Shown piece by piece: positions 1 to 6,881 of a stretch of DNA of 11,405 bases (positions are counted from its first letter, which is position 1; every line of letters begins with the position of its first letter). Where the stretch lies: the NCBI GenBank assembly GCA_039197765.1, contig JBCCTX010000251.1, positions 1 through 11,405 on the forward strand, read 5' to 3'. The notes below the pieces were generated by a model, which saw only the letters and a list, made by a program, of their open reading frames with translations, made no database searches and was not told the DNA's origin. The translations under genes were made by a program, and so were the position numbers. The DNA is from JBCCTX01 sp039197765. GTDB taxonomy: Bacteria > Bacteroidota > Bacteroidia > J057.

Positions 1-59
1 CCTATACCTTTATTGGCACCTGTAATAAGGGCTATTTTTGGGGAAGTAGAACGGGTCAT
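1..59 (-). CDS. Short-chain dehydrogenase/reductase, N-terminal fragment
   Basis: This is the start of a gene that runs off the left edge; only 19 full codons and two bases are present. The reading begins MTRSTSPKIALITGANKGIG. A short beta strand (IALIT) is followed by the glycine-rich TGxxxGIG motif (residues 13-20), which binds the NAD(P)H cofactor in classical SDR enzymes. The family interconverts alcohols and carbonyls on many substrates, and nothing here indicates which one. The start is 111 bases downstream of the dehalogenase stop on the same strand, so co-transcription is possible, although a weak hairpin lies between them. The family call rests on this one motif and its position close to the N-terminus, which is where SDRs carry it. 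Confidence 0.75.
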   Translation of the reverse strand, partial: MTRSTSPKIALITGANKGI

Positions 60-151
60 CTTTCTTTTGTAAATGTGAATCTTTGCACGATTGAAAACCT
101 CTTCGTGGGTGTCCGTTTCATTGTTCTCATCTAGCCCCCCTCTTCTTCAAG

Positions 152-172
152 AAAATGTTTCCAAGACATTTT
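152..172 (-). terminator. Weak AT-rich hairpin at the dehalogenase stop codon
   Basis: A perfect 7-base inverted repeat, AAAATGT at 152-158 and ACATTTT at 166-172, surrounds a 7-base loop. It overlaps the TAA stop of the dehalogenase gene. In the minus-strand transcript the second arm reads ACATTTTCTT, so there is a short U-rich end, but the stem is AT-rich and no long U tract follows. It may be a weak terminator or attenuator before the downstream dehydrogenase gene, or chance in AT-rich sequence. Confidence 0.3.
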
Positions 173-1064
173 ATGTACTCTGAAGAAATGCGATCATCCG
201 TTCGGCAATCTCCTCCCCCTTATCTTCCTGAAGGAAATGCCCTCCTGCTTCAATGATATGATGATCTTGGCCTGTTGTACCAGGAATAAGCTTTTTCATT
301 ACACCTTCTCCCCCCTTCGTAACGGGATCTGAATCACTGAATAAGGTTAGAAAGGGTTTGTCCCATTCTCTAAGTTTCTTCCAAGCAGCTCGATTGGCCT
401 CAGACGCTGGATCATCAGGTTTTGTAGGGACCAAGGAAGGAAATATTTTTGCACCTGCTTGGTAACTTGCATCGGGGAAGGGAGCTTCATATGCCGCAAT
501 CTCTTCTGAACTTAATTCTCGTACTGTAGCATTTTGAAGAATCGTTCCGACTGGAAGTTCTGGGACGGTTTGGGAAAATTTTTGCCACTGCAGGAAGGCC
601 TTGGGCATTTCCTGGTCTCCTGTGGGCATACCGGTATTTGCCGCGACTATTCTCGCAAAGCGATCACCGTCTTCAGCTGCAAGGCGTAGGCCAATCAGCC
701 CCCCCCAATCTTGGCAGAACAAGTTGATACCAGTCAATCCTAACTTTTCTAAAAAACTCCTTACCCAATCTACATGTGTTTGATAGGTGTAATCCGTCAT
801 TTCGGCGGGTTTCGAAGACTTGCCAAAGCCTATGAGATCAGGAGCATACACCCTGTAGCCTGCTTCTACAAATCCAGGAATCATCTTCCTGTATAAGAAA
901 GACCAACTAGGCTCTCCATGAAGGAGCAATACGACCTCACCATCCATAGGCCCTTCTACTACATAGTGCATATTCATTCCAGGTGCTACCTCCAAGAAGT
1001 TGGGAGCGAATGGATAGTCTGGTAGATTTTCAAAGCGTTCCGATGGGGTTTCGAGTATGTTCAT
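171..1064 (-). CDS. Haloalkane dehalogenase, HLD-I (DhlA-like) type
   Basis: This alpha/beta-hydrolase of 297 residues is predicted to replace a halogen on a haloalkane with a hydroxyl through a covalent alkyl-enzyme intermediate in the cytoplasm. The N-terminus (TPSERFENLPDYPFAPNFLE) has the same pattern as DhlA from Xanthobacter, which supports the chosen start. Visible motifs are HGEPSW at 49-54 (oxyanion hole), QDW at 118-120 (nucleophile Asp119 and halide-binding Trp120), a cap-domain Trp160 in FLQWQ that matches the second halide-binding Trp of DhlA, APFPDASYQAG at 194-204, the catalytic acid Asp246 in SDSDP, and the base His276 in GGHFLQE. The position of the acid after strand 7 and the Trp-Trp pair place it in subfamily HLD-I. 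All catalytic residues are present and the length is normal. The native substrate is unknown. No clear Shine-Dalgarno sequence precedes the ATG, and a heptanucleotide repeat begins about 10 bases upstream of it. Confidence 0.88.
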   Translation of the reverse strand: MNILETPSERFENLPDYPFAPNFLEVAPGMNMHYVVEGPMDGEVVLLLHGEPSWSFLYRKMIPGFVEAGYRVYAPDLIGFGKSSKPAEMTDYTYQTHVDWVRSFLEKLGLTGINLFCQDWGGLIGLRLAAEDGDRFARIVAANTGMPTGDQEMPKAFLQWQKFSQTVPELPVGTILQNATVRELSSEEIAAYEAPFPDASYQAGAKIFPSLVPTKPDDPASEANRAAWKKLREWDKPFLTLFSDSDPVTKGGEGVMKKLIPGTTGQDHHIIEAGGHFLQEDKGEEIAERMIAFLQST

Positions 1065-1073
1065 AGGGAGAAA

Positions 1074-1169
1074 GTGTTAGGTGATAAGTGATTAGGTAGT
1101 AGGTAGTAAGTGATAAGTAATATGTGGTAAGTGATAAGTAGTAAGTTAGTAATAGGTATTGGGTAATCA
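1074..1169. repeat. Degenerate heptanucleotide tandem repeat (consensus GTGATAA/GTAGTAA)
   Basis: Read on the plus strand, thirteen full 7-base units that all begin with GT follow each other, with one extra base (G at 1095) and one truncated unit (GTTA at 1145-1148). Exact GTGATAA occurs at 1081, 1110 and 1131, and GTAGTAA at 1103 and 1138. The others are variants such as GTGATTA, GTGGTAA, GTAATAG and GTAATCA. The array lies in the spacer upstream of the dehalogenase gene and ends about 10 bases before its start codon, so it probably forms part of the leader or promoter region. Because 7 is not a multiple of 3 and the units contain TAA and TGA, it is closed to translation on the plus strand. 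Its function is not known. Confidence 0.85.
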
Positions 1170-1208
1170 GTTGCTATTATTTAAGGTTTTGATAAAGTGC
1201 TTGGCTAA

Positions 1209-1237
1209 GAGGTATATAGTAGATTAAGTATATCCTC
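1209..1237 (-). other. Imperfect inverted repeat downstream of the MBL-fold gene
   Basis: GAGGTATATA at 1209-1218 can pair with TATATCCTC at 1229-1237, with one bulged base and a 10-base loop. It lies 40 to 70 bases beyond the stop codon of the MBL-fold hydrolase, where a terminator for the signalling cassette might be expected. No U-rich tract follows on the minus strand, so an intrinsic terminator is not well supported. The rest of the 213-base spacer (1065-1277) holds the heptanucleotide repeat and no recognisable promoter. Confidence 0.25.
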
Positions 1238-1277
1238 AATGGTATTGCTTCTGTCTTCTCGTTTCTCTCAATCTATT

Positions 1278-2120
1278 TCACAATTCAAGGGTCATTCCTT
1301 CCTGAGCGAGACTTACCCGAAGTGGGAAGGCGTGTGAATTTAAGCAATCTGCCAGCATTTTATTCAAAAATTCGTCGGTATGGTTGGGGTCGTGATGAAA
1401 GCATACCAAGTGCTTTACTTCAGTCATTTGGGCAAACTTTAGGGCATCATCAATGGTGCTATGCCCCCAGCCTACTCGGGTTTCGTATTCTTTTTGGGTG
1501 AACTGTGCATCGTGGATCAAGACGTCTGCAAATTTTGCCAATTCATATCCTGAGGTCCATTCTGGAGCCTGTGGGAAGTCCTCAACGCCGAGTGCTGGTT
1601 CGTGATCTGGGAGATAAGTAAGTACATTTCCAGTAACCTGATGGGTAATGCGATACCCTAAGGTCGGACCCGGATGACAAATGTATTTGTGTTCTATGCG
1701 AAAAGGCCCAATGGAAAGGGCTTGCTTAGGAATTTGATGGAGGTGAAGTTCACAGGAAAAGTCTCTAAGCCGGATGGGAAATAAGGGAGGAGATAAATAT
1801 CGATTGAGCTGTTGTTGTAAGTCGTCCCCTTGATGAGGAGGCCCCCACAGATGGACTTTCATCCGAGGGTTAAAGAAATGGCGGAAAAACCCTAGTCCCT
1901 GTATATGGTCCATATGAAGATGGGTGAGAAAAATATGGACAAGGGGATAGGTTTCGGAATCAAATGATTCCCCAAGTTTTCGTATACCGGAGCCGGCATC
2001 CAAAATCAATAGTTCATTACCCTCAGCTACTGATATACAGGAAGTATTCCCTCCTATGCGTTGGGTATCTGGACCAAATGTAGGGATCGCACCTCTTGCG
2101 CCCCAAATCTTAATGGTCAT
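1278..2120 (-). CDS. Metallo-beta-lactamase-fold hydrolase, possible cyclic-nucleotide phosphodiesterase
   Basis: This 280-residue cytoplasmic protein has the two-metal MBL fold. It opens with KIWGARGAIPTFGPDTQRIGGNTSC, here as residues 4-28, a pattern of the PhnP/RNase Z-like branch. The metal motif is THLHMDH at 66-72 (His67, His69, Asp71, His72), with further likely ligands at His149 (CHPGPTLGYR), Asp172 (LPDHEP) or Asp204 (LIHDAQF), His220 (GHST) and His242 (FHHDP). Known members cleave phosphodiester bonds, including cyclic phosphates, and genomes often label them class II cAMP phosphodiesterases or RNase BN; the exact substrate cannot be read from sequence. The ATG overlaps the stop of the upstream PAS gene as ATGA, so translation is probably coupled. 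Being in the same gene group as a nucleotide cyclase makes a role in degrading its product plausible, but this is inference. RNA or another phosphodiester is an alternative substrate. Confidence 0.8.
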   Translation of the reverse strand: MTIKIWGARGAIPTFGPDTQRIGGNTSCISVAEGNELLILDAGSGIRKLGESFDSETYPLVHIFLTHLHMDHIQGLGFFRHFFNPRMKVHLWGPPHQGDDLQQQLNRYLSPPLFPIRLRDFSCELHLHQIPKQALSIGPFRIEHKYICHPGPTLGYRITHQVTGNVLTYLPDHEPALGVEDFPQAPEWTSGYELAKFADVLIHDAQFTQKEYETRVGWGHSTIDDALKFAQMTEVKHLVCFHHDPNHTDEFLNKMLADCLNSHAFPLRVSLAQEGMTLEL

Positions 2121-2512
2121 GGTTGTTCAGTTTTCCAAAATATTGCCATTGCTCCCAGGAACCGGTTATTCCGCCCTATTATAGGAATACTTGTAACAGA
2201 GAGCAAGTGTCTTTCACCCGTCATGCTGTCGATCCAAAATGAGTCGTGGGTAGGCGTTCGGTCCTTTAAGGTCTGGACTAAGGGAAGCCGATGAGGGGGA
2301 AGGGGATTCCCTTCCAAATCTTGGGGAAAAAAAGCCCGTGTCCATTCTCCCGGTTGCATCGTCCCAGTATCCTCAAAGCGTCTACCCAATAGTATTCCTG
2401 CAGGCTCATTGTAAAAAATGAGCGCCCCTTCAGTATCGGTAATAAATACAGGAATGGACAGACTATCCGCCAATTGCCTACTCAAAATCACCTCAATTTC
2501 TCTCGAAGCCAT
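2117..2512 (-). CDS. Stand-alone PAS domain protein
   Basis: This 131-residue soluble protein is little more than one PAS domain. After a short helix (residues 1-18) comes the typical PAS start, IPVFITDTEGALIFYNEPA at 20-38. A GR motif at 43-44 follows, then DLEGNPLPP at 65-73, and a closing sheet that includes HLLSVTSIPIIGR and RFLGAMAIFW (102-126). No kinase, output or DNA-binding domain is attached, so it must act by binding a ligand or partner. PAS domains bind small ligands or cofactors and mediate dimerisation; no cofactor-specific residue can be named here. It lies 53 bases downstream of the hybrid kinase-cyclase and overlaps the MBL hydrolase by four bases (ATGA), which suggests it works with one of them. 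It might control the hydrolase. The start lacks an obvious Shine-Dalgarno sequence, which is common in this phylum. Confidence 0.78.
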   Translation of the reverse strand: MASREIEVILSRQLADSLSIPVFITDTEGALIFYNEPAGILLGRRFEDTGTMQPGEWTRAFFPQDLEGNPLPPHRLPLVQTLKDRTPTHDSFWIDSMTGERHLLSVTSIPIIGRNNRFLGAMAIFWKTEQP

Positions 2513-2565
2513 GGGTTTTCAATGGTAAATTGGATTTAATATAGCAAAAGGGTTGAATTTCTACA

Positions 2566-5500
2566 TTATTTACTGTCTAAAACTTCAATTCCATTCCAAT
2601 CGGTTGGAACGCCTGCAGTCAGCATATGGATGGATTTGTCTTTCATGATTTTGCTAGGGGTATCCGCAGGGTCTTTTGCCAATACTTCGTGGAAGGCGTC
2701 GATAGCGTCATAAAAGTTTTGTTTATAGTAAGCTGCAAGTCCCGTTTGAAAAATATCTATAAGCTCCAATTTACGCATGCGTTGTTTTTCAGGTAAGGCG
2801 TTCAAGCACTCATAGATCGATACAGAGCTGCGTTTCCCCTTCAATTGAAAATGGCCGAGGAAACGATAGGAGAAATTATCAGGGTGTTGTAGCTTCAACA
2901 AGGTTTCTCCACTGAACAATAGAGGACTTTCGAAGTATTTGGTGAGGCCTTCTATTCGGGAGGCGGTATTCATTGTGTCGGAAATCGTTGCGGCTTCGTT
3001 GCGTTCTTCGTCCCCTATAATTCCCATGACAAGTGGACCTGTATGGAGCCCCATTCCTACCCTTATCGATGAAAGTTGGGTACTCTTGCGCTCTTCATTG
3101 AGCTGGGCGATTGCCCGCTGCATGTCCACGGCAGCCTCTAGGGCTTGGTCCGCGGTTTTGGGAAATAAGGCAACGATTCCATCCCCTAAATAATTGGTAA
3201 TAAACCCTGATTTTGATCGAATAATGGGACCCAAACGGTAGGTATAAGTATTGATAAGGGAAAAAGTCTCTTTGGGAGAGAGCCGTTCAGCCAGAGACGT
3301 GTAGTCTCGGATGTCTGAAAAGAAAATGGTGACTTCTCGTTCAATTTGGTCCCCGAGTTTGACTTCGGTAATGGTGCTTCTTCCTAGCGCCTTAAGAAAC
3401 TCATTGGGGACAAACTTTCCGGTCGCCCGATGGATGGTATGTAGATTTAGGTGGGTTCGAACGCGCGCTAGAAATTCATCTTTAGAAAACGGCTTCGAGA
3501 GGTAATCATTTGCCCCTATATCCAGTCCATGGACCAATTCCTCAACCTGGTTTTTGGCTGTTACAAGAATGATGGGTAATTCTGAGGCGAGATAGGTTTG
3601 CCGCAATTGCTTGCACAATTCGTAGCCAGAAATCTTGGGCATCATGATATCTAGCAGGACCAAATCAAAGAAAGGGTTGGATTGGATTTTTTCTAGTGCT
3701 TCACTTCCATTCATGGCGAACTCCAAGCGATAGGGTCCATTGCTGAGATAGTTTTCGAGGACCTTGTGGTTAATCGGTTCATCATCTACGATGAGAATTT
3801 GAAAGACCTTATGGGATGAGGGTTCACGGGATGAAATAGGTTGGTGTTGGGCTTCAGATGGGGGTAGAACTTCTTGCTGCGTCCTTGAATTATGGGTAAG
3901 CAAAAGAGAAGGGGATGTACTGGACAATTTCTCTTTAGCTACAGGAAGGGTAAAGAAAAAGGTTGATCCCAATTGGGGCTGAGATTCTACCCATAGTTTT
4001 CCGCCTTGTTGCTCAATCAACTGCCGCGAGATGCTCAGTCCTAGCCCTGCTCCTCCATAGGCCCTTGATAGGGAGCCGTCCACTTGCTCAAATTCTTCAA
4101 AAATCTGTTCTTGCTTGTCTTGTGGAATCCCTATACCGGAATCTTGGACGAAAAAGGTTATAAAGGGTTTGGAGTCTCCTTGTTCAACCCCTAAAATGAT
4201 ACGCCCCTCTTCGGTAAATTTTATAGCGTTTCCAATGAGGTTGTATAATACTTGTTGGAGGCGATTTTCATCGGCGTGAACGGGATGTAGGTCTTTCTCT
4301 ATGTTGTTTATCAGCGCGATGGGCTTCCCCTTTAGCAAGGTGCGGCAACTGTGTAGGACCAGGTCCGAAAGGGTATACATGTCAACGGGCCTTAGGTGAA
4401 GCTGTAGGTCTTCGTTCTTCAAAAGTGAAAAATCGAGCAGGTCGTTGACCATTGCACTAAGGCGTCTCCCCGATGCGATCAACATCTCAAGGTTATTTTG
4501 CTGTTCGAGATCAGGAGTTTGTCCTAGCAAGGACTCGGCCATACCCACCATACCGTGTAGTGGGGTTCGAAGTTCGTGAGAAGTATTTGCAAGAAATTGG
4601 TCCTTAATTTTATCGATCTGCTTGAGCCGTTCCATTTGCTCCCGCTCTCTTTCCCATTCTTTCTGTTGAATCCGTTGCCTCTGTCGAATTCGATATAGAA
4701 AAAAGGAGGCGATGCCTACAAAAATCAGGAGAAGTATCCCCCAGTATAGGCGATTCTTTTCAGTCTGTTGCTTTTGTATGTTGAGGTCCTGCAGGGCCTT
4801 TTCCGCTTGTAGGTTACTGATTTCAGCCTGTTTTTTCTGTGAGTTATACTTAGCCTCAACTTCAAGTACCTGGCGAATTTTTGCTTCATTCAATAGGCTA
4901 TCCCGCGCCTCTGCATAAAAGCTTTGGTACTGGAAAGCTTTTGCGTATTTTTCCAACTTTGCATAACAATCCGATAGGGCTTTGGCTCCATCTCGCTGCC
5001 GGGGAAGGGAAGCAATTTCCTCTGCATACTCCAGGCTTTTGAGAAGTGGAGGGAGGGCGATTGAGTAGTTTCCCATTTCCATAAAGGTCTCCCCTTTCAA
5101 CAGGTAGGCTCCTGCGAGCCCTGATTGATAGGCAAGGCGCTCTCGAATGGCAATGCAGGTATCGAGGATTGCCAAGGCCTCATCAAACCTTCCTTGTAGT
5201 TGGAATAGTTTTGCCTTGTTCCAAAGAGAATTGGTATACGCGCGTTCGTTTCCTATTTCCTTTTTTATGGCCAAACTCTCGTTGAAATAGGCCAAGGCCT
5301 TATCGTATTCCTTGCGGTCCCTGTAGAGCTCCCCCAACACATTGAGGCAATTTCCAATATTCCGCTTGAACTGAATGGTTCGTGCAATCTCTAAGCTTTT
5401 TAAATAAGCCTCCTCTGCTTGCGGGACTTTCCCTTGACGGTCATAAATATTCCCGATGTTGAGGTAGTTACTTGCCAAGCCTCTTTGGTTACCAATTTGC

Positions 5501-6201
5501 TCATCTATCTCCAAGGCTTGGTAGTAAAAGTGAAGTGAAGAATCTAGTTGCTCAAGTTTGCTGAAGTTGATTCCCATATTCCCCATAGCTGCCGCCTGTG
5601 CCCTTGGAATTTGGATCTTCCCTGCGAGGGTATATTCCTTTTTAAAGTGAATATTAGACGAATCATAGGCATTTTGAAAGGCATAATACAGCCCCCAGGC
5701 ATTTTCTACCCAGACCAAGGCCTCTGATGGGGTCTTATTTCCAAAAAAATGTTCCGCTTGGAGCAGATGTCTTCTTGCTGGCCGATAGGCATTGCGAAAT
5801 ACGTAATGCTCTCCTACTCTCATATGTGCCCAAGCTGCTGTTTCCTCCAGACCCTTTTCCTGCGCGAATGTGAGACACATTTGATAGTACCATTCCGCAC
5901 TGTCGGAAGCTCCCGTACCGGCAAGTGCCCATCCCTTGTTGAGGTAGGCATTGCCAAGACCTTGAGGGTAAGAAAGTTTGTGGGCTAAAATCCTGGCCTC
6001 TTCTGCGTGCTGTATGGCGGAGGTATGGGCTTTGCCCCGCAACTTTTTGGAAAGTGCATTTAGCAACTCCACACGCTGTTTATCAGGGGGAGTTCTATCG
6101 AGTAAAGCGGTTAGGCTATCTACCTCCTTGGAAGAATGTTGGGCGGGGAGACTCAATAAAAAAAACCAACCCAAAAGCAAAAAAGCTAATTGGTTTTTCA
6201 T
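2566..6201 (-). CDS. Periplasmic-TPR hybrid histidine kinase/receiver/class III nucleotide cyclase fusion
   Basis: This membrane signalling protein of 1211 residues joins two output systems. The order is: signal peptide or first membrane helix (about 4-20); TPR repeats (about 60-430), probably periplasmic; a glutamine-rich coiled coil (440-484); a membrane helix (486-503); a second coiled coil (504-533); HisKA with His542 in SHELRTPLHG; an HATPase with Asn654/Asn658 in NLIGNAIKFT, DSGIGIP at 687-693 and GGAGLGLS at 716-723; a flexible linker (757-797); a receiver with Asp806/Asp807, phospho-acceptor Asp851, Thr881 and Lys903; and a class III cyclase (about 950-1135) with metal aspartates Asp963 (FSD) and Asp1007 (GDG) and the transition-state pair Asn1078/Arg1082. 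A short TPR-like tail (1148-1185) closes it. The HK-receiver-cyclase order recalls cyanobacterial CyaC, in which phosphorylation tunes cyclase activity. The usual purine-contact lysine and threonine/aspartate positions hold Asn1003 and Ala1071, so the nucleotide made is uncertain. The start overlaps the lipoprotein stop as ATGA. Confidence 0.92.
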   Translation of the reverse strand: MKNQLAFLLLGWFFLLSLPAQHSSKEVDSLTALLDRTPPDKQRVELLNALSKKLRGKAHTSAIQHAEEARILAHKLSYPQGLGNAYLNKGWALAGTGASDSAEWYYQMCLTFAQEKGLEETAAWAHMRVGEHYVFRNAYRPARRHLLQAEHFFGNKTPSEALVWVENAWGLYYAFQNAYDSSNIHFKKEYTLAGKIQIPRAQAAAMGNMGINFSKLEQLDSSLHFYYQALEIDEQIGNQRGLASNYLNIGNIYDRQGKVPQAEEAYLKSLEIARTIQFKRNIGNCLNVLGELYRDRKEYDKALAYFNESLAIKKEIGNERAYTNSLWNKAKLFQLQGRFDEALAILDTCIAIRERLAYQSGLAGAYLLKGETFMEMGNYSIALPPLLKSLEYAEEIASLPRQRDGAKALSDCYAKLEKYAKAFQYQSFYAEARDSLLNEAKIRQVLEVEAKYNSQKKQAEISNLQAEKALQDLNIQKQQTEKNRLYWGILLLIFVGIASFFLYRIRQRQRIQQKEWEREREQMERLKQIDKIKDQFLANTSHELRTPLHGMVGMAESLLGQTPDLEQQNNLEMLIASGRRLSAMVNDLLDFSLLKNEDLQLHLRPVDMYTLSDLVLHSCRTLLKGKPIALINNIEKDLHPVHADENRLQQVLYNLIGNAIKFTEEGRIILGVEQGDSKPFITFFVQDSGIGIPQDKQEQIFEEFEQVDGSLSRAYGGAGLGLSISRQLIEQQGGKLWVESQPQLGSTFFFTLPVAKEKLSSTSPSLLLTHNSRTQQEVLPPSEAQHQPISSREPSSHKVFQILIVDDEPINHKVLENYLSNGPYRLEFAMNGSEALEKIQSNPFFDLVLLDIMMPKISGYELCKQLRQTYLASELPIILVTAKNQVEELVHGLDIGANDYLSKPFSKDEFLARVRTHLNLHTIHRATGKFVPNEFLKALGRSTITEVKLGDQIEREVTIFFSDIRDYTSLAERLSPKETFSLINTYTYRLGPIIRSKSGFITNYLGDGIVALFPKTADQALEAAVDMQRAIAQLNEERKSTQLSSIRVGMGLHTGPLVMGIIGDEERNEAATISDTMNTASRIEGLTKYFESPLLFSGETLLKLQHPDNFSYRFLGHFQLKGKRSSVSIYECLNALPEKQRMRKLELIDIFQTGLAAYYKQNFYDAIDAFHEVLAKDPADTPSKIMKDKSIHMLTAGVPTDWNGIEVLDSK

Positions 6202-6758
6202 GGGGTTCTGGAAAAATTTCCTACAAGCTTATCGATAGTCATTTCTAAGCGACTTACCCCTTTCTTGGCTTTGGTGCCTAAACGGGTACGGGCAGCACCT
6301 TCATACACTTGTTGATTTTCTGGACCTAGGGCAACCAGGATACGGATCTTAGCTTCTGAATAGGAGTTTTGCCGAATGTCATCGTAGAATCCATATTGAT
6401 CAAATCTTCCCGTATAATAAAACCTTTGCATGCGGAAAGGACCCGAATATACATTGTTATTCGTATTATTCTGCTTAATATTTCTCAGGATCAACTCCAT
6501 ATCGACGAGAAAATCGGGGTCTTCATCATCATAGATATAGCCTTGGTCTTCCAAGGTATTTTGCAATTCTTCGTACAAAAATTCCTCCGTCTTCGAGCTG
6601 TTGGCGTGATTGACTTTTACGCGCTTTTCCAAGGTTGAAAAGGCGAAGGTCTCAAGCGCTCGCGTAGATGATTTTCCCGAGCGGCGGTCTTCAAGTATCT
6701 TTATCGGTTGGCAACTTATGCAACCTAGCAGTATACCTATACTGAGAATCTTTTTCAT
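6198..6758 (-). CDS. DUF4136-like lipoprotein
   Basis: This predicted lipoprotein has 186 residues. I chose the internal ATG at 6758 instead of the longer frame that opens at 6818, because it begins MKKILSIGILLGC, a short lipoprotein signal ending in an LLGC lipobox (Cys13; Cys16 is a weaker alternative), and because AAGG lies 8 bases upstream. The mature part fits the DUF4136 pattern: a start like ETFAFSTL, a helix that ends in LEDQGY, the DPDFLVDMEL strand (about residues 84-93), and a C-terminal strand pair (IRILVALGPENQQVYEGAA) followed by a basic helix. DUF4136 proteins are envelope lipoproteins of unknown function. The gene ends in an ATGA overlap with the TPR hybrid kinase, which suggests balanced production and perhaps a role as an envelope partner of the sensor. 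The family assignment is by motif memory and is moderate; lipoprotein status is more secure. Confidence 0.72.
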   Translation of the reverse strand: MKKILSIGILLGCISCQPIKILEDRRSGKSSTRALETFAFSTLEKRVKVNHANSSKTEEFLYEELQNTLEDQGYIYDDEDPDFLVDMELILRNIKQNNTNNNVYSGPFRMQRFYYTGRFDQYGFYDDIRQNSYSEAKIRILVALGPENQQVYEGAARTRLGTKAKKGVSRLEMTIDKLVGNFSRTP

Positions 6759-6766
6759 AAAATTTA

Positions 6767-6770
6767 CCTT
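6767..6770 (-). promoter_or_regulatory. Ribosome binding site that sets the lipoprotein start
   Basis: On the minus strand AAGG lies 8 bases before the ATG at 6758. It supports the internal start, where a lipoprotein signal peptide begins, over the upstream ATG at 6818, which would put 20 hydrophilic residues in front of the signal. Confidence 0.5.
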
Positions 6771-6881
6771 ATGGATGCCAGAGGTTGGAACGATTTCCAG
6801 AGAGGAGTAAAAGTTCAAGGAGTAAGCAATATCACGAAAAAAGAACGTATTAGCTTTTCTCTCGCCTCCCTCCCGGCCTTC

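Noticed and set aside
6759..6818. N-terminal 20-residue extension of the lipoprotein
   Set aside because: The upstream ATG would bury the lipoprotein signal behind hydrophilic residues, while the internal ATG has AAGG at a proper distance.
6803..6826. Direct repeat of AGGAGTAA (6803-6810 and 6819-6826) upstream of the lipoprotein gene
   Set aside because: Two 8-base copies 16 bases apart could be an operator, but such a pair arises by chance fairly often in a spacer of this size and there is no symmetry.
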